The notes below the pieces were generated by a model. It was not told the origin of the DNA. It made no database searches and worked only from the letters and a program-made list of their open reading frames with translations. This document shows positions 23,223-36,400 of a stretch of 64,000 nucleotides of DNA, piece after piece (position 1 is the first letter of the stretch; each line of letters starts with the position of its first letter). Source of the DNA: Balanoglossus misakiensis. Taxonomy: Eukaryota > Hemichordata. The stretch lies in NCBI GenBank assembly GCA_040954595.2, contig CM082582.2, positions 3,906,001 to 3,970,000 of the forward strand, given 5' to 3'. A program made the translations under genes and the position numbers.

Positions 23223-23504
23223 TTGGGAACCATTCTTCCAAAGATGTCAATGGGGCAGGTCGATTCCAAACTCGGGGTGTATCTTTTGACCCTAAAATGT
23301 CATAATAAATTATTACAAAGGATGCATGCATGCGCATTTCTAGGAAACATTTCTCATTTTTTGGTACAACTGTTGGCTTCCCTTTTCGTTGCACTATCCC
23401 ACTTCTATCTGACGAAAGTTGCATATGAAAACCTGCGCCCTAAGAAAGACAATGCCATGAGACATGTTGCGCACATTATCAAAAGGGAAAATGGTCTTGG
23501 TTAA
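23223..23504 (+). CDS. Unrecognised 93-aa reading frame with a membrane segment
   Basis: Not recognised. The C-terminal half reads as a hydrophobic span HFLVQLLASLFVALSHFYL (about residues 46-64) followed by a charged tail (YENLRPKKDNAMRHVAHII...). This pattern suits a small single-pass membrane protein or a last exon. A possible acceptor precedes the second ATG (ttccaaag|ATG at 23244-23246) and would join in phase 0 to the exon at 21117, but its pyrimidine tract is weak. Could be a chance frame. Confidence 0.25.
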   Translation: MGTILPKMSMGQVDSKLGVYLLTLKCHNKLLQRMHACAFLGNISHFLVQLLASLFVALSHFYLTKVAYENLRPKKDNAMRHVAHIIKRENGLG

Positions 23505-23987
23505 CGTTTATTATTTCTATCATAGGCTGTGATTTCATACGTTTTCGTGAACGACTCATATAGACACAGCTCCCGAGATTCTGGAGCGACTTAAAACTGT
23601 CTGACTTCTAGTACTTCTATTCAGAGAGGTCTCTATTCTGCTACACATTTCTCTGATTGGTGTCCTGTTTTGTGATTTCTGTCTTAAATCGCATCGGGCA
23701 TGTTACTATGACGACTAATTCTGAAACAAAGCTTTCTGTGTCATGTAACGTCGAGAAGATGCATAGAATTACAAAAACAGTCTCGATTCCAGGATACACT
23801 TATTTTAATGGACTGCTCTTAGACGGTCTAAAATAGACGACGACAACATAATCTGCGTCGATGGCTCCATAAGTCCTGGTCAACATGTCATTGAGACCCC
23901 ATTTTGATATCGGAGGTGTAATAGTAATAAAGCGTTATTTCTTCTTTTTGCAATATCGTTAAAACAATGCATTGACAGACAAGAATG

Positions 23988-24068
23988 ATCACATCACATC
24001 ACATCACATCACATCACATCACATCACATCACATCACATCACATCACATCACATCACATCACATCACA
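23988..24068. repeat. (ATCAC)n microsatellite
   Basis: About sixteen perfect tandem copies of a 5-base unit, bounded by agaatg and agttgc. Confidence 0.95.
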
Positions 24069-25562
24069 GTTGCACACGATAATCACCATAGTCATCAGGG
24101 CAAAACTTGTTTTCATACATCCATTGTACACCTGTTAGAAGAGGAGGAATTGACCAATCAAAAGCAACGAAACTACTGCGCATCACTCTTAACCTTTATG
24201 ACGGCCATTTTATATACGTCACGCAATCAAGGCCAGGTGTTTAATACGTATGAGTTGTCATTGAATTTTTCAGTGGTTGTGTGTTATTTACTGTTTGTTT
24301 GTTTGTTAGTTAGTTAGTTTTTTTGTTTGTTAATTTATGTTTTGAATTTAATGAGGCGCAATTTTAAAGAAAATCGATTTACAAAGAAACGTTAGGGTTT
24401 TTGATTTGACATCTCTTGGAAGAGAAAAAAAACATCTTTACAGTCTTATGCCTCGTTATTCTGCACAATATTATACTCATAACATTCCGCTTGGGTTCTT
24501 GCGCTCCACGAATTCCAACAGCGTGACTCAGGATGTCAAGCTGCAGCATTCCTTTGTTGAATCACAGAAGTTTTTTTGTGGCGAGGGATTACAATGTTAT
24601 TTTCCGAAGATGAACAGCTGTGCAATAACTGTTGCTCATCTCAACCAGTTTTGACCTAATTATATATGCATGACTAACTAATTTCGTTGAACTTTGTCAC
24701 TGTTGACGTCAACGCCATTGCAATAAACACCAGTGTAATGACGTCTACTGCACTCCTAAACTGTAAAATAAACGCAGAAGCATTTAGGTTGACTGTGCAT
24801 GCATTATTCATGATTGGCTGACGTGAAGGCGGTGTAAGGACCCGGACACACATTCGCTCATTACCTTTGGGTAGATAAGCCGGAGTCTTCCATGGTAACA
24901 AGCGACTGTGTCCGGACAGAATTAACATGTGAAGAGTTTCTCGCTTTTCAAAAGTCCGGGTGCATCTATATGAACAATAATTAAAATCCCCGTGCATCTT
25001 CACGCCCTTTATTTATGATCACAAAATAAGTTTGGATTTGGGAACGGCGGCTACTTTTGGAAGGCCTGATTTGTTTGCACATGCAGTCTTCCACAGGACC
25101 AAAAAGGCATCTAATTTGTGTTGGCATAGCTGGCTTGCGTCTGTCTGCTGTTATGACCATGGTAATCCTTCATACATTGACTCAACCTTGGCGACCAAAA
25201 GCAAAAAAAAAGAGAGACAGAAACTATGTAATGGCGCTGATTGTCTAACTTTATTCTATCCCTTTTTATTTATGTTTCATTTCATCAATAATCATAATTA
25301 CTGTAATCAAAATAAACAGAGCCAGGAATGTGTAAATTTTAAGGGTTTAATAAAAATTATGAGCAAACGAAGAAAACGTTTGGAGGTGAACGATTGGATT
25401 TACTCCACACATGATTGATGGCGCTGTAAGTGTGAACGTGCACTACTGTGCAAAAGTTCGACGATGCTAGAAATGAATGGGACTAGTATTTCGTGTATAG
25501 GTGCAGAGTGGAGCAGATGCTAAAATGCGCTTAAAAACGACTTATGCGGCAAAATGTTAACT

Positions 25563-25666
25563 GCACTTTAGCCCTTTTACCACCATGGTTTGTCCCAAAT
25601 CCATTGTTTTCTATGGTAAAGTTGGACCTCTACAGAGGGAGGGGGGGGGGTGTGTGAAAGGGTTAA
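25563..25666. mobile_element. Short TTAA-type inverted-repeat element
   Basis: Left part tttagcccttttaccaccatgg, right end gtgaaagggttaa, with the family core (ccattgttttctatgg, gttggacctc) and a G run. TTAA is intact on the right and mutated to TTTA on the left. Confidence 0.65.
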
Positions 25667-27454
25667 ACTTTGTTAAACTGGCAGGTTCGTCGCTCGAGGG
25701 CGCCCTCTGAAAGGAGCGCTCGTGAGGATAAACCAATTTCTGTCTTTGTCCATGCATGAATCGCGCCTTTTTAATAAATAGCTGGCTATATATGAACATA
25801 AAATCCAGCACCACTTTGATGTTCTTTGTTTTCGGTCATACAAATCACGCATGCATCGACTGTAAACAGCATCCGAAGTCAGTCATACTGCAGCGCCTTT
25901 ATCATTGCTGAATTTAAAAAGGCTGCTGCTAAATGTTAACTCTAAAAATTAAACTAAAAGTGCCAAAGTATCGGTGCAGAAATACGTCGAGGATAAGATT
26001 ATCAGCATCTGCTGCTCAGAATATTACTCGACCGACAGGTCGGGAGTGTTTCTGCACTAGTCATGTCGGTGGAAAATTTTGAATGGAAAAGGTAGTTTTT
26101 TCGGCCTTTTATAATTAAATGAAATATTCAGGGACTAATGATAGAAAAACATTTGACACACACGCGCGTATTGAAGGGACTTGCAACTACAAAAGTTCTG
26201 CCGTCGGACACTGTACCGGAAATCAACAGGTCGCTGATGTGTGGAGATTTCAAATCATTATGCGCTTGTAACGGTAGAGATAGCCATGCACAGAAGGTAT
26301 GTGGAGAACCCCATGGAGAGAGACCATGCATGTGAAATGTGCCATACATAATATCTTGCCGGGCGTTGACCCCGAAAACATTTTGAGTCCTCCGATCCCT
26401 TTCCGTTCTCAGTGATGGATTCGTATACTTATCCTTTTTGCATGAAGCATACAACCCCTTACATATCTTCATTACGTTTATACGTTTAATTTTGAGTAAA
26501 CTGGGACAGTTATCTCGCTGTCAGCTGCTCCATGCTATACGGACACCGTCGAATTAAGTTTGGTGCGTTGTAGTAAAAAGAAGTGTATAGAACTGTAAGC
26601 AAACACACCGGCGCCCCGTACGCAAATTTAATCGCAGGCATGATTTCATGTCAATCCTTGCTAATATCCGCCGCAAATGTTACGTAACGACTAAACAGGA
26701 ACATATACGGCTTCCGGTATAACTCATACCCCAGCATGGTCGAAAAAACTCGCAACTTGAAGGCACACTACTATTCAAATATTACAAGGCGCGTTAAAAA
26801 AGTTAAAAAAAGATCAATTGCATGAGCGAAAGCACTTACTTTACGTGAAGTTTATCTATGAAACCCAAGCGAAAAAATTATAAGTGTATCTAAAATAGAA
26901 TGTGTTGGCGAAAAATGGTTATTATGAGCCATTTGTACGTCTGACTGCTCTGTGCGCAAAAGTAATAATATTACATGTATCAGTGGATGTTCTGTCAAGT
27001 TTGATCTATGGAAAAAAAGCGCTTCCGATCGATGGTTAGCACGTGTTCATATAAAGACGCTTAGACTAATTCAATCTGTATGTATCATATATAATATAAA
27101 AATGTGGTGTAGAAATCTGTTTGTATTCTTTTCTTTGATAAAATAAAGTTTTCATAGTTTTTACAAAACTTTTCCAGAGGGCGCATCACCTGTGAGATTT
27201 ACGTGAAATTCATGCGCGTAGTATGAAACAAGTAAAAACTTGGCCGACTTAAAAAAAAAAGAAACCACAGACAAGTTCTGGATTGCATTTTAATACAGTA
27301 GACCAGGAACCTAGGTCAAATTTGTATATATTCAAGGTCGTTGCTAGCAGTAACAGTAAAATATGCAAAGTATGCATACTAATTATATGGCGGACGCTTA
27401 CTAAGCCACCTGAGTGAGCTGAAAGTCTAGCCATCATTCATTGGGCGAACCAAG

Positions 27455-30400
27455 ATGGCGACCGGTACCTTTACGTGCCGCGTACAGTTTTTGGACGATA
27501 CAGACCCCTTTTCGAGCACAAATTTCCCAGAACCAAGCCGGCCGCCGTTCTTTACATTCAATGAATATGCACCACTGAGCGACCAAATCGGTTTGGTCCA
27601 TAATTTGCTAAAGGCACCTCACCAGGTAGGTAGGCGGGTGTACTGGTGGCCGGAGTCATAGGTGTCACTCAGTAGAAATGTGTTTTCAAATAAGTATTAC
27701 GCCTGCCAGTTTTGGTACGGCTTCACAACATTGATTCTAATAATCATTGCAACCTTTCCGCCAACAGATTGAAGATTGTGCTATTCAGCTATCGCATACA
27801 GGATCGTACTTGGACTTAGACTCTTCGTTAGAAGAGCAACATGATGAACTTGAAGGATTCAACCGAGAGTAAGTGTCAACCTCTGAACTACATCTATCCT
27901 GATATTGATTGTGTTAAATTTTAAAACCCTGCAGCGCGCGTCATCTATTCCCCGACAGCCGTTTAATACAATTTACAAACACGAGTTTTCGCCTGTCGGT
28001 TCCATTCAGTTCTGCAAATATGAAATCGAAGGGCAGACCCGCCGCATATTTTCACAAAGGTTATATGTCAACTCTGTTTGCACTTCAGACGAAAACATGC
28101 AATGGTGTTACGAACCCAGCTGGCCGTTCGAGTTCACGGATGCATAGGTAAGTGAACTTCTCACAGCAGAACAGTCCTAATTTTCTGTGGCATTGTTTTG
28201 CTGAGCTTAGAGCAATAAAAAGAGGATGCTTGTATATCATGATCGAAGATTACAAACATTCCACTCTACCTGTAAATTAAAGAGACATTAGCTGTAATTT
28301 TTGCCTGGTATTGTGTACCAAATGCAATGTCTTGTTCTACTCCAAACAGCATGCTGATATTCTCAGTACTCCACTTGTCAGCATACATGTAGCCTGTATG
28401 TGTGTAACGGCCATTGTTATTGTTGACAAACGAATTTCTAGTCTGGACTTGAATTCAAATTTGACACAATAACAACGGTGACTACACATGTACAAGTATA
28501 TGCTATGTTGATTAGCTAAATGCTGGAAAGGAATTTGAACAAGAAACTGCAGTATATACACAAAATAAAAATGCTTAAAACATGGCGAAAAGATACCGCT
28601 AATGGAGCTTTAAAGTTTAAATGAAGTGCACTGTGGGCTTGGTTTACAACTCATCATTTATATCATCAAACTACTTGATAATGCTATCAGCTGTCAACAT
28701 ACTACAGGCAAGTTGCATATATGAGAATGTTTTATTGTCTATGGAAGGGATATAGGAGTTCATAAAGTGGTAATAGCCACAACTGGTCTGTACATTGAAG
28801 CAGTTACTCGAACAAAAATAAAAACGCCAACAAAGTATTTGTCGAATGTCAGACTTGAAGTTAAAGCTGTGTGTAATGGCAATGAAAAGTTTTTATTGTG
28901 CTGCATCTTATAATTTGTGATGGCTACACATTAATAGAGTCCTGACTCTGTGTGTCCTGTTCAATCAACTTTCAAGCCAACATGTTTAATTTTCTCTGTA
29001 TAAAGTATAAACAGTTCACGGCTCAATTCATTGTTTGAAATCTGTCATGTGTTGAAAACTGTACATTGACATTGTATATTCTACCAATAAGCCGTGTACT
29101 TTGCTGTTTGTGCTCTGAAAAGTTGAGGTGTCATGAGACATGTTGATGTCAATTATAAATATGACGATGAAATGACAGAATATTATGCTTTGTGGTTACA
29201 CAATGAAGTTTGTTTATTGCATTGGTCGTCTGAAGGTGTGAACCTCGGCATGTTTAGAATTTTGACATCAAGGTGAAATGAGAAGTTAAAAATAGTCTGG
29301 GAGGGAGTGGTTCTGTAACTGGCTGTGGATTTGCATTGTCTGTGATGATTCACCACACAGCTGTTTGTCAGATTTAGACGTATTTAATTTTGTTAACTTC
29401 ATAGATAACTGTTATTGTACGGAACATTGTTTGCGGGCCAGACTTTTTCAGGAGACCAAAATGAACAATGACATGCTTGAAAGTGGTATACCTGTAGAGT
29501 GGTTTGGACAGTCTTTGTGTCAATCTCAAGGTCGCCACCTTACATGTGTATGGTGTTTCCTCAGCTTTACCTTTTACAAAATGGACAGCATTGAAAAAGC
29601 TTCTATAGTAATGTGCACACTATAGTAATAACTTATATCCTAAATACTGGTGTATATAGAATGTGTGTTAAAAGTAAGAAAATCACCTGCCCACTTTGGC
29701 TGTGTTTTGACAAATTTTATGGCTTCTGTCAGTGATTTGCAACGAAACAATAGTGTATTTTTACTACCTGTGAACGTGGAAACCTGCCCTGTACTCAGTT
29801 ATCCACAACAACATTGACCAAGGTAATGTGAGACGTACAGTAGAGCACATACCTTTAAAACATTTGCTAACAAGGTATCCACTTGTTAAATTCTGGCAGT
29901 CATTTATTAGTGAAATTGCTTCAGTGTTATTACTGTGTCTGATAGCACTTATGGCTGTAGACTAATTAACATGACCAAATAGTGATTAATTTTATCTTGG
30001 TAATCTATTTTATGAGTCATTTCACTCATTTGAAGGATTGAGTGAAATCATGCTCAAACTGAATGGAATGTTGGGGATTTTTACACACAGGATATAATGG
30101 ATTGGTGTCAAAACCTGATATCAGTTGTAATCATTAATCAAATATAGTTTTATATTTTTGGACCCGGAGGTGATACAATATTAGGTGTTTCCTAGTGATT
30201 ATTATAGGAAGTATTGTTCAGACAATACATGTATAGAGAATGTACGTGTCTTGTGTCTAAATTGTCCTGGTGACAGTTACTGACTTCAGTGCTGGAAGAA
30301 CTGATTTGTTGATAAACTATTAACTTTTGTAAGATGTAACAAAATATGAAATCCAATTCTTAAGTTAAAATTGTAAACATTCCTTCATTTGGTCATAAAT

Positions 30401-33400
30401 TTGAGTATTGTTGATGAAGAATATGGTCAACTTAACCTTTCTAGTAGATTGTGGAAACGAAACCGGTCTAGTAAGTGAATATGACTACCTGAACCCATTG
30501 TCCAATGTGATAGATTCTTGCTACCTTTTCAAGCTTGAGTTTCTGGTAACATTTACATGTGTACCCAAATATTCCCCTATATACATGGGTTTATTGATTT
30601 TAGTTATGTTGCAATGCATGACCCATCATTACTTCAGCTTCCAAATCTGGCATCTGGAATTTGTGCCCACCATATGAGATCTTTATCACTCACCTGAGCA
30701 GCAAAAACCTATTTAAAGTTGTGAGAATTCATTGGTTTTCAATTATAATCACATTAAGACGTAAAAAATAAACAGGATATTGTTTGTGTGGTATTTGGGT
30801 TGTAATCTTGGTGATTTATGAAATGACTAATGCAGTGTCCACTTGTGAAATATTTGTCACATGAAATTGGTCACAGGAAATCATTATCTAACACTTGTGT
30901 TAAACTTTGAAAAGTGGTAGAGTTCATTAAAATGGAGTTGCTTGTTATATCTCTTGAAAATCCTTGACCCATATGAATGGAGATGGAGTTTAGCTATTTT
31001 GCTCTTGGCTATCATCTCATGTTCCTTGTGTAAAACATAGAACCTCATGATTCGGTCACCAAAAATTCAGCTACCAGCAAATATAGAAACGGACACTTCA
31101 GTACCACTTTGTTGTACTTTTGAGGTCATTTCATTTATACGAATTATTCTTTCTTGTCTATTTCTGCCTTAAAAGTAAAACCTCTGAAAAAATTGTGTTA
31201 TCATTGATTGTCGTATTTGAAGGTGTAAAGTATTTTACCTTTACTGATGGCATATATGTCAATGGAGGGGTTGTTAGGTCAGAGGTCAGAACAAAGGTAG
31301 CTGCCGAGAGCAACACACAAGGGATGTAACATTTGAAAGTTTGTCTTTCCCACGCTTGATTTGATTGAATGGTGAATGTATCTACAGAGAAGAATTTGAT
31401 CTCTTTTACTTAGTCCAATGTAGCACATTTTTTCCTGTTTTGAGGTAGCAATCACCATATAAGTTTACATAGCGGTCAGTTAACAAATAGAAGCAGTCAA
31501 GGTTAGGCTCCTTAAAACCTTTCACCCATTTCCCCTTCATAAAAGGTGGTATTTCATCTAGGGTGGCATCTACATGTACAGGTGGATCAATTGCATCTAA
31601 ACCTAGCAGATCCCCCCCCTCTCCCGACAAACTGCTGGGGGGTGCCAACATGTGTCAACAGAAGATGAATCTGACATTGATATGAAACACTGTAGAGGTC
31701 CAACTTCACCATGGAAAGAGTGGATTTGGGCCACAATATGTTAAACCACATTGATGAAGGGACAGCCAAGACAATGCTTTCGTAATTTTGTGGTGTTGTA
31801 AAGGTTTTCGGTTCATATCGAGAGATGGAATTCAAACTCGGTAGTCATTGAAAATGCTTGTATAGAACGCAGCCAGTGTTACTTTCATATACTGTTTCCT
31901 TCTTGTGAGACATTCCATTACTATTTCCAGTGTTTAGTTACACTTATGACAGTGTTATAAATATAGAACAGTAATTAGATTTCAACAGTGTCAGTCAGAT
32001 CGCACGGTGCTCATTTGCATATGAAAGTTCGTCAAGCCAGCGACCGTTAATTTTCAAACAGACGGCAATAGGCCAGTTTTCAAGGTGATTTTCAACTTGA
32101 TTTTTACACTCCGTGGTACAATAAAATACCATGCTAGCTCGATAAATTTCGAAAGTGATTCCTATTTTGCACTGCAGACGTAAATTTTATGAGAATCTGT
32201 CGGTAATAGTAGTAGTTTTTAGCGTGTTTTCGGTGGTATGTTGGTGACCTCGGAAGAGACGTCCACAAACGTGCCAAAAAACATTTGAAGACGACCTCGG
32301 AAGTTAACCAAGTTTTCGTGACAGATAGGTCTAATATCGGTCCCAACATCCGTGAAAAGAAATTAACTCGAAATGCTTGTGTAACGGTCAGCTTAAAAAT
32401 AATCGATGTAGTTCGACGATATGACCCGGAAGTATAGGCCCTACGTTGACCTCTCCATGTTAGGCTTGTAAATACGGAAGTGTTGCGTTGCTCGTGAAAC
32501 GACACGTTTATCGTGGGGAAAACAGTTTCTAAAAGACACTTGTCAAGTAAAAGTTACCTGATAGTGTATAACACTCTAAGGTAACATATCAGCCAAGTTT
32601 TAACTTAATTACTGGCCTGATTTCGACACAACATCGATCAATCGCACGAGTGCCGCGCCCGGGTGCTCCACGCCGTTCGCCTACATTGGGCTACAAACAA
32701 ATATTTGATTACCCATGCACAGAATGCCAGGTTTACCGTTCGTGAGGAGCTCAGCTGACGTATTTTGTATATTTTTTTTCTCCGCATCGTGGGATATAAG
32801 TAGACTTTTCGAAAATGCCAAGTGTAACTTTGAAACCACTTCCCTTTATTCGCCGATGATATATGCAATAAATACAACATTTGTGTCTGAAGGCGAGCGA
32901 TTTGTCATCATTGCATTGGGTCGATAAATAATAATAATAGTAATTTATTTATTAAACAGTGTTCAAAATACTACTACAAAATACAGGATAAAGAGTTAAA
33001 AATACAACAAAATACAGAATAAATTGTCAACTCAGACAGCTAAAATAAAACAGTCAACTGCAACACCACCACCACAAAAATCAGTCTTCATCAATCTGAA
33101 AGAACAATAAAATTTAAAAAGTGAGTTTCCTTGAAGGGCAAACCTTCATAAAATAATTGTTAGGGTTTAGTAAAACTCGGGATTACATATCAGCAATCAA
33201 AATTTCTTCGCACGAGAGAGGAGGGAAAACTACGCAGCTGGTACAACCCAGGATCAAGCCTGCGCCAGCGTATATACGTACACATGCATGCTGTCTTCTC
33301 CCGCCATTTTGCAGAAGAAGTGGCGCTCACGGGTTGAAAAGTAAACAAAATGGCGCTCACAGGTTGAAAGGTAAACAAAATTGAACTGGTCATATCGTCA

Positions 33401-36400
33401 CTATCAAAGCTTGGAAGTGAATGAAAACTCAAAGAGAGGGAGTTTGATGTCTATATTTTGATAAAAGTTTGAAATTTCGTGGTAAAATCCATGTGTAACG
33501 GTCAGCTTAAAAATAATCGAGAGGATGTCAACGCTATGTGTTTTTTCACAGTCGTCAGAAATTTCGTGATTACAAAGAAACTACTCGACAGAAGTTGCCA
33601 AAAAATCATTCAGTAACAATCCAGTATACCTACCTTCAAGTGAATCCACGGTTTTGTCTTAAAATAATCCACATCGCCTGAAAACAGCTCTATAATATCG
33701 AGTAAAAAAATGGCCTATTTCGCGACCCTTCAGCGGGGCCCACTCTAACGGCTACATGGTTTGAAGTACTTTCTTCATTTGCATATGTTAATGAATGCCG
33801 TGCGATCTGACTGGTGTGTGCATAATTGAAGTTGTACACTGGCATCACTACTCTAGTCTGCCATGCTTCATACATGCATCCTCTTAGTGTTCCTCCACAT
33901 TACTGGGCTTAAAAAAATGCTGTTCAGTTTTTAATAAACACCTTGATAACCAAACTTACCCATTTAACTGTTTTACACATTTTCAGTCCGCAAACACGCT
34001 GTCTGACCTTCCTGTTAAACAAATGTCTGACAGGTATAAGGAACTTTCATCCCAGAGTCATTCTGTAACGTTATCAGTATGTATGATGACTAAATGGTTA
34101 CTTGCTTTGTAAAAGGTACCTGTCTATGCTTTCTTGATGCCCTACATTGTACGTTGAGCCCAATTCTTTATTTATTCTTTGCTAGTAGATGAAATTGTAT
34201 CGGACTAATCACTATGTACCAAGATTGCTCAAAGGGCCATTTTTCTTTCTGAGTACACTCCGGGCCCGGTACACAAGTTCAACAAGTTCCAGTCTCTCTT
34301 GATATGTAAGATGAAATGGTTTAATCCCGTTGTTTTCAATGAGGAACAATGTATGGTTGGATCCAAATTACAAGGAAATGGGGGTGTACAGGTTATTACA
34401 TGTAGATAACATGTACATCTCAGTATGCCCTATTACGGTGAACCTATCTACCTTTAGAATATCATACAGATTATCAACATTCCACACATGACAGGTAGTA
34501 TGCTATGGGACAAAGTACTGCATACTTCTAGGGTGTGAGTCTGTTATGATAGACTGATCTATCTATTAAAAGTTGGTTACCAATGATTCAGTCAACTTTG
34601 TACACATAGATGACATGTAAAAATCTGATAAACAATTTGTTTGTGTGGAATTCCTGTTTTCTGGCATTCTTGGTTGGTTTGGTGTACAAGGTTTGGTCTG
34701 ACTCAATCAAAAATACTTGTGCGTATGTGGCTTCATGACTATGCTGGATCTGGTAAACATCATCAAAGTTTTTGGTATTTCCCTGCTGTTCTATTGTCAC
34801 CACATTATCGGACATTCTGATCTTATATAAATGGCATCTGATAACTTTCATACCTGCAGTTTGACATCAGCGTAATCAAAACAGGAAGCCACGGGTGTTC
34901 AACTGTGTTGGTGCTCAGCCTTGGAGTCCATCAAAAGTATATCAATTTAGCCTTGGCAATCTGTAGCAGTCCTACATGTATTTCTTGTGACACAGACAAT
35001 GAGACAGAATCAGAACTGAAAAGGATAAAATTGTGAAATTTCACCAATCATTTTAAACTAAAGGCTTTTCCTCAATGTTAACCTCATGTTATCAGCTGTG
35101 TATTATAAGCTACATATTCTCTGAAAATAATATTTTGGGTCCAAGAAAATTCATCAAGTTGTATGTTGATTTTGTTCTGAAAGTGTGTGTAACATCATTC
35201 ATCATCCATCACAGTGATGAAAACTTCTTCATATATACCAAGAAGTAGTAGTGTTTGTGACTTAATAATAATTATTTAACATTCAGATAAGTTTTAATAT
35301 TTATTTTTCTGTAATGAATGATGATAATCAACTTGTGATGGCAACCTAGTCTTATGGAGATTGCAGTCATGCATCTTGTTTTTGTTAAGGGCGGTACCCA
35401 GGTAAATGTTACCGGGGTTCCCAAGTCATTTACCAGTGTTCTCAAGCCTTAGCAAAAACACTGGATTGGATGGGGTCATCACAGGTAATGTTAATATGGT
35501 TACATAATTCATACCAAACACTAGTCATAATATTTTTGTGTATCTCACTGTTTATATACAGCATGTACTAGTAGATATAGTTTAGGAAAGTCTTCAGCAT
35601 GGTACATGTATATCATGAATTTGGTTAACCTTAGCAGAGGGCATTTAAAGGTTCAAATAGGTAGAAATTTAAAAATACGTTTCACATTAGTGCATTGTGT
35701 ATTAGTGAAAGTGTTTGGTAAAATGACCAAATATGGGAAGATAGGTCAGTGTCCATTGCCAGCCTGACCCAGCATGTACCATTGACAAAATCAGTGTGTT
35801 TGGGATTACAGGCCTTGTACATAGTATGCAGTAACCTGTGTTTGTATTGTGTCTGCCAAATACAGAGTATTTACTCATTGTGTTATACACATATCTAAAT
35901 TTACATTATACGACATTTAACCTTGTGTATCTTCGGAAAGGGGTTGTTACTCAGTGTCTTGTGGATATGAAGAAGTAGAGACAAAGTCAGCGTTCTCCCC
36001 AGAGCCCTTAATTAAATATGGATAAAGCATGGTGGCCATGGTTGTGTAATTTTGGTTTCAGCCACCACAAAATGCTCAACAAATCATAAAGGATACTACA
36101 TTGTGTAATCAACATACAGGAATATCATCAGCATGTGTAATATTAGAACCCTGGACAACATACCAGTGCTATTTATATCTGATGTGACAATTTGACATAT
36201 ATTTAACTCGTACATGAGTTAATTTTCTTTACAATCGCATACGTGTATTTTTCATACAGAAATATGTAATAAGTGAGCTGATGCAATGTAAAAAGAGCAA
36301 TTATACATTATTAATCTAAATATTCCGTAAGGATATGAAATGATAACTGATCATTTAACCAATCCAAGTGTTATCAGATATTAATAACCGGTCCATGAAG

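Larger units (their letters stand above)
21219..27454. other. 6-kb stretch without a secure gene
   Basis: AT-rich sequence with scattered open frames that lack recognisable motifs. It contains the (ATCAC)n array at 23988-24068, a short TTAA-type element at 25563-25666 and the membrane-segment frame at 23223-23504. CpG content rises at 26.1-26.8 kb and just before 27455, where the FHOD promoter must lie. Confidence 0.4.

Noticed and set aside
25032-25418. 128-codon plus-strand open frame
   Set aside because: Composition is unlike a folded protein; no motif, domain or splice context, so most likely chance.
26128-26472. 114-codon minus-strand open frame
   Set aside because: No recognisable motif, no splice or polyadenylation support, and a competing frame on the other strand.
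29347-29385. Frame reading TTQLFVR, slightly like the missing FHOD segment
   Set aside because: Only a few residues match, there is a stop within five codons and no donor follows.
32134-32505. 123-codon minus-strand open frame
   Set aside because: Lies inside the CpG-rich interior of the 1.8-kb transposon, with no transposase-like motif.
33987-34033. Segment with a good acceptor (attttcag) and donor (acag|gtataa) whose phase fits the missing FHOD exon
   Set aside because: The encoded peptide ([15 protein letters not shown]) shows no similarity to the expected conserved segment, so the phase fit is probably chance.
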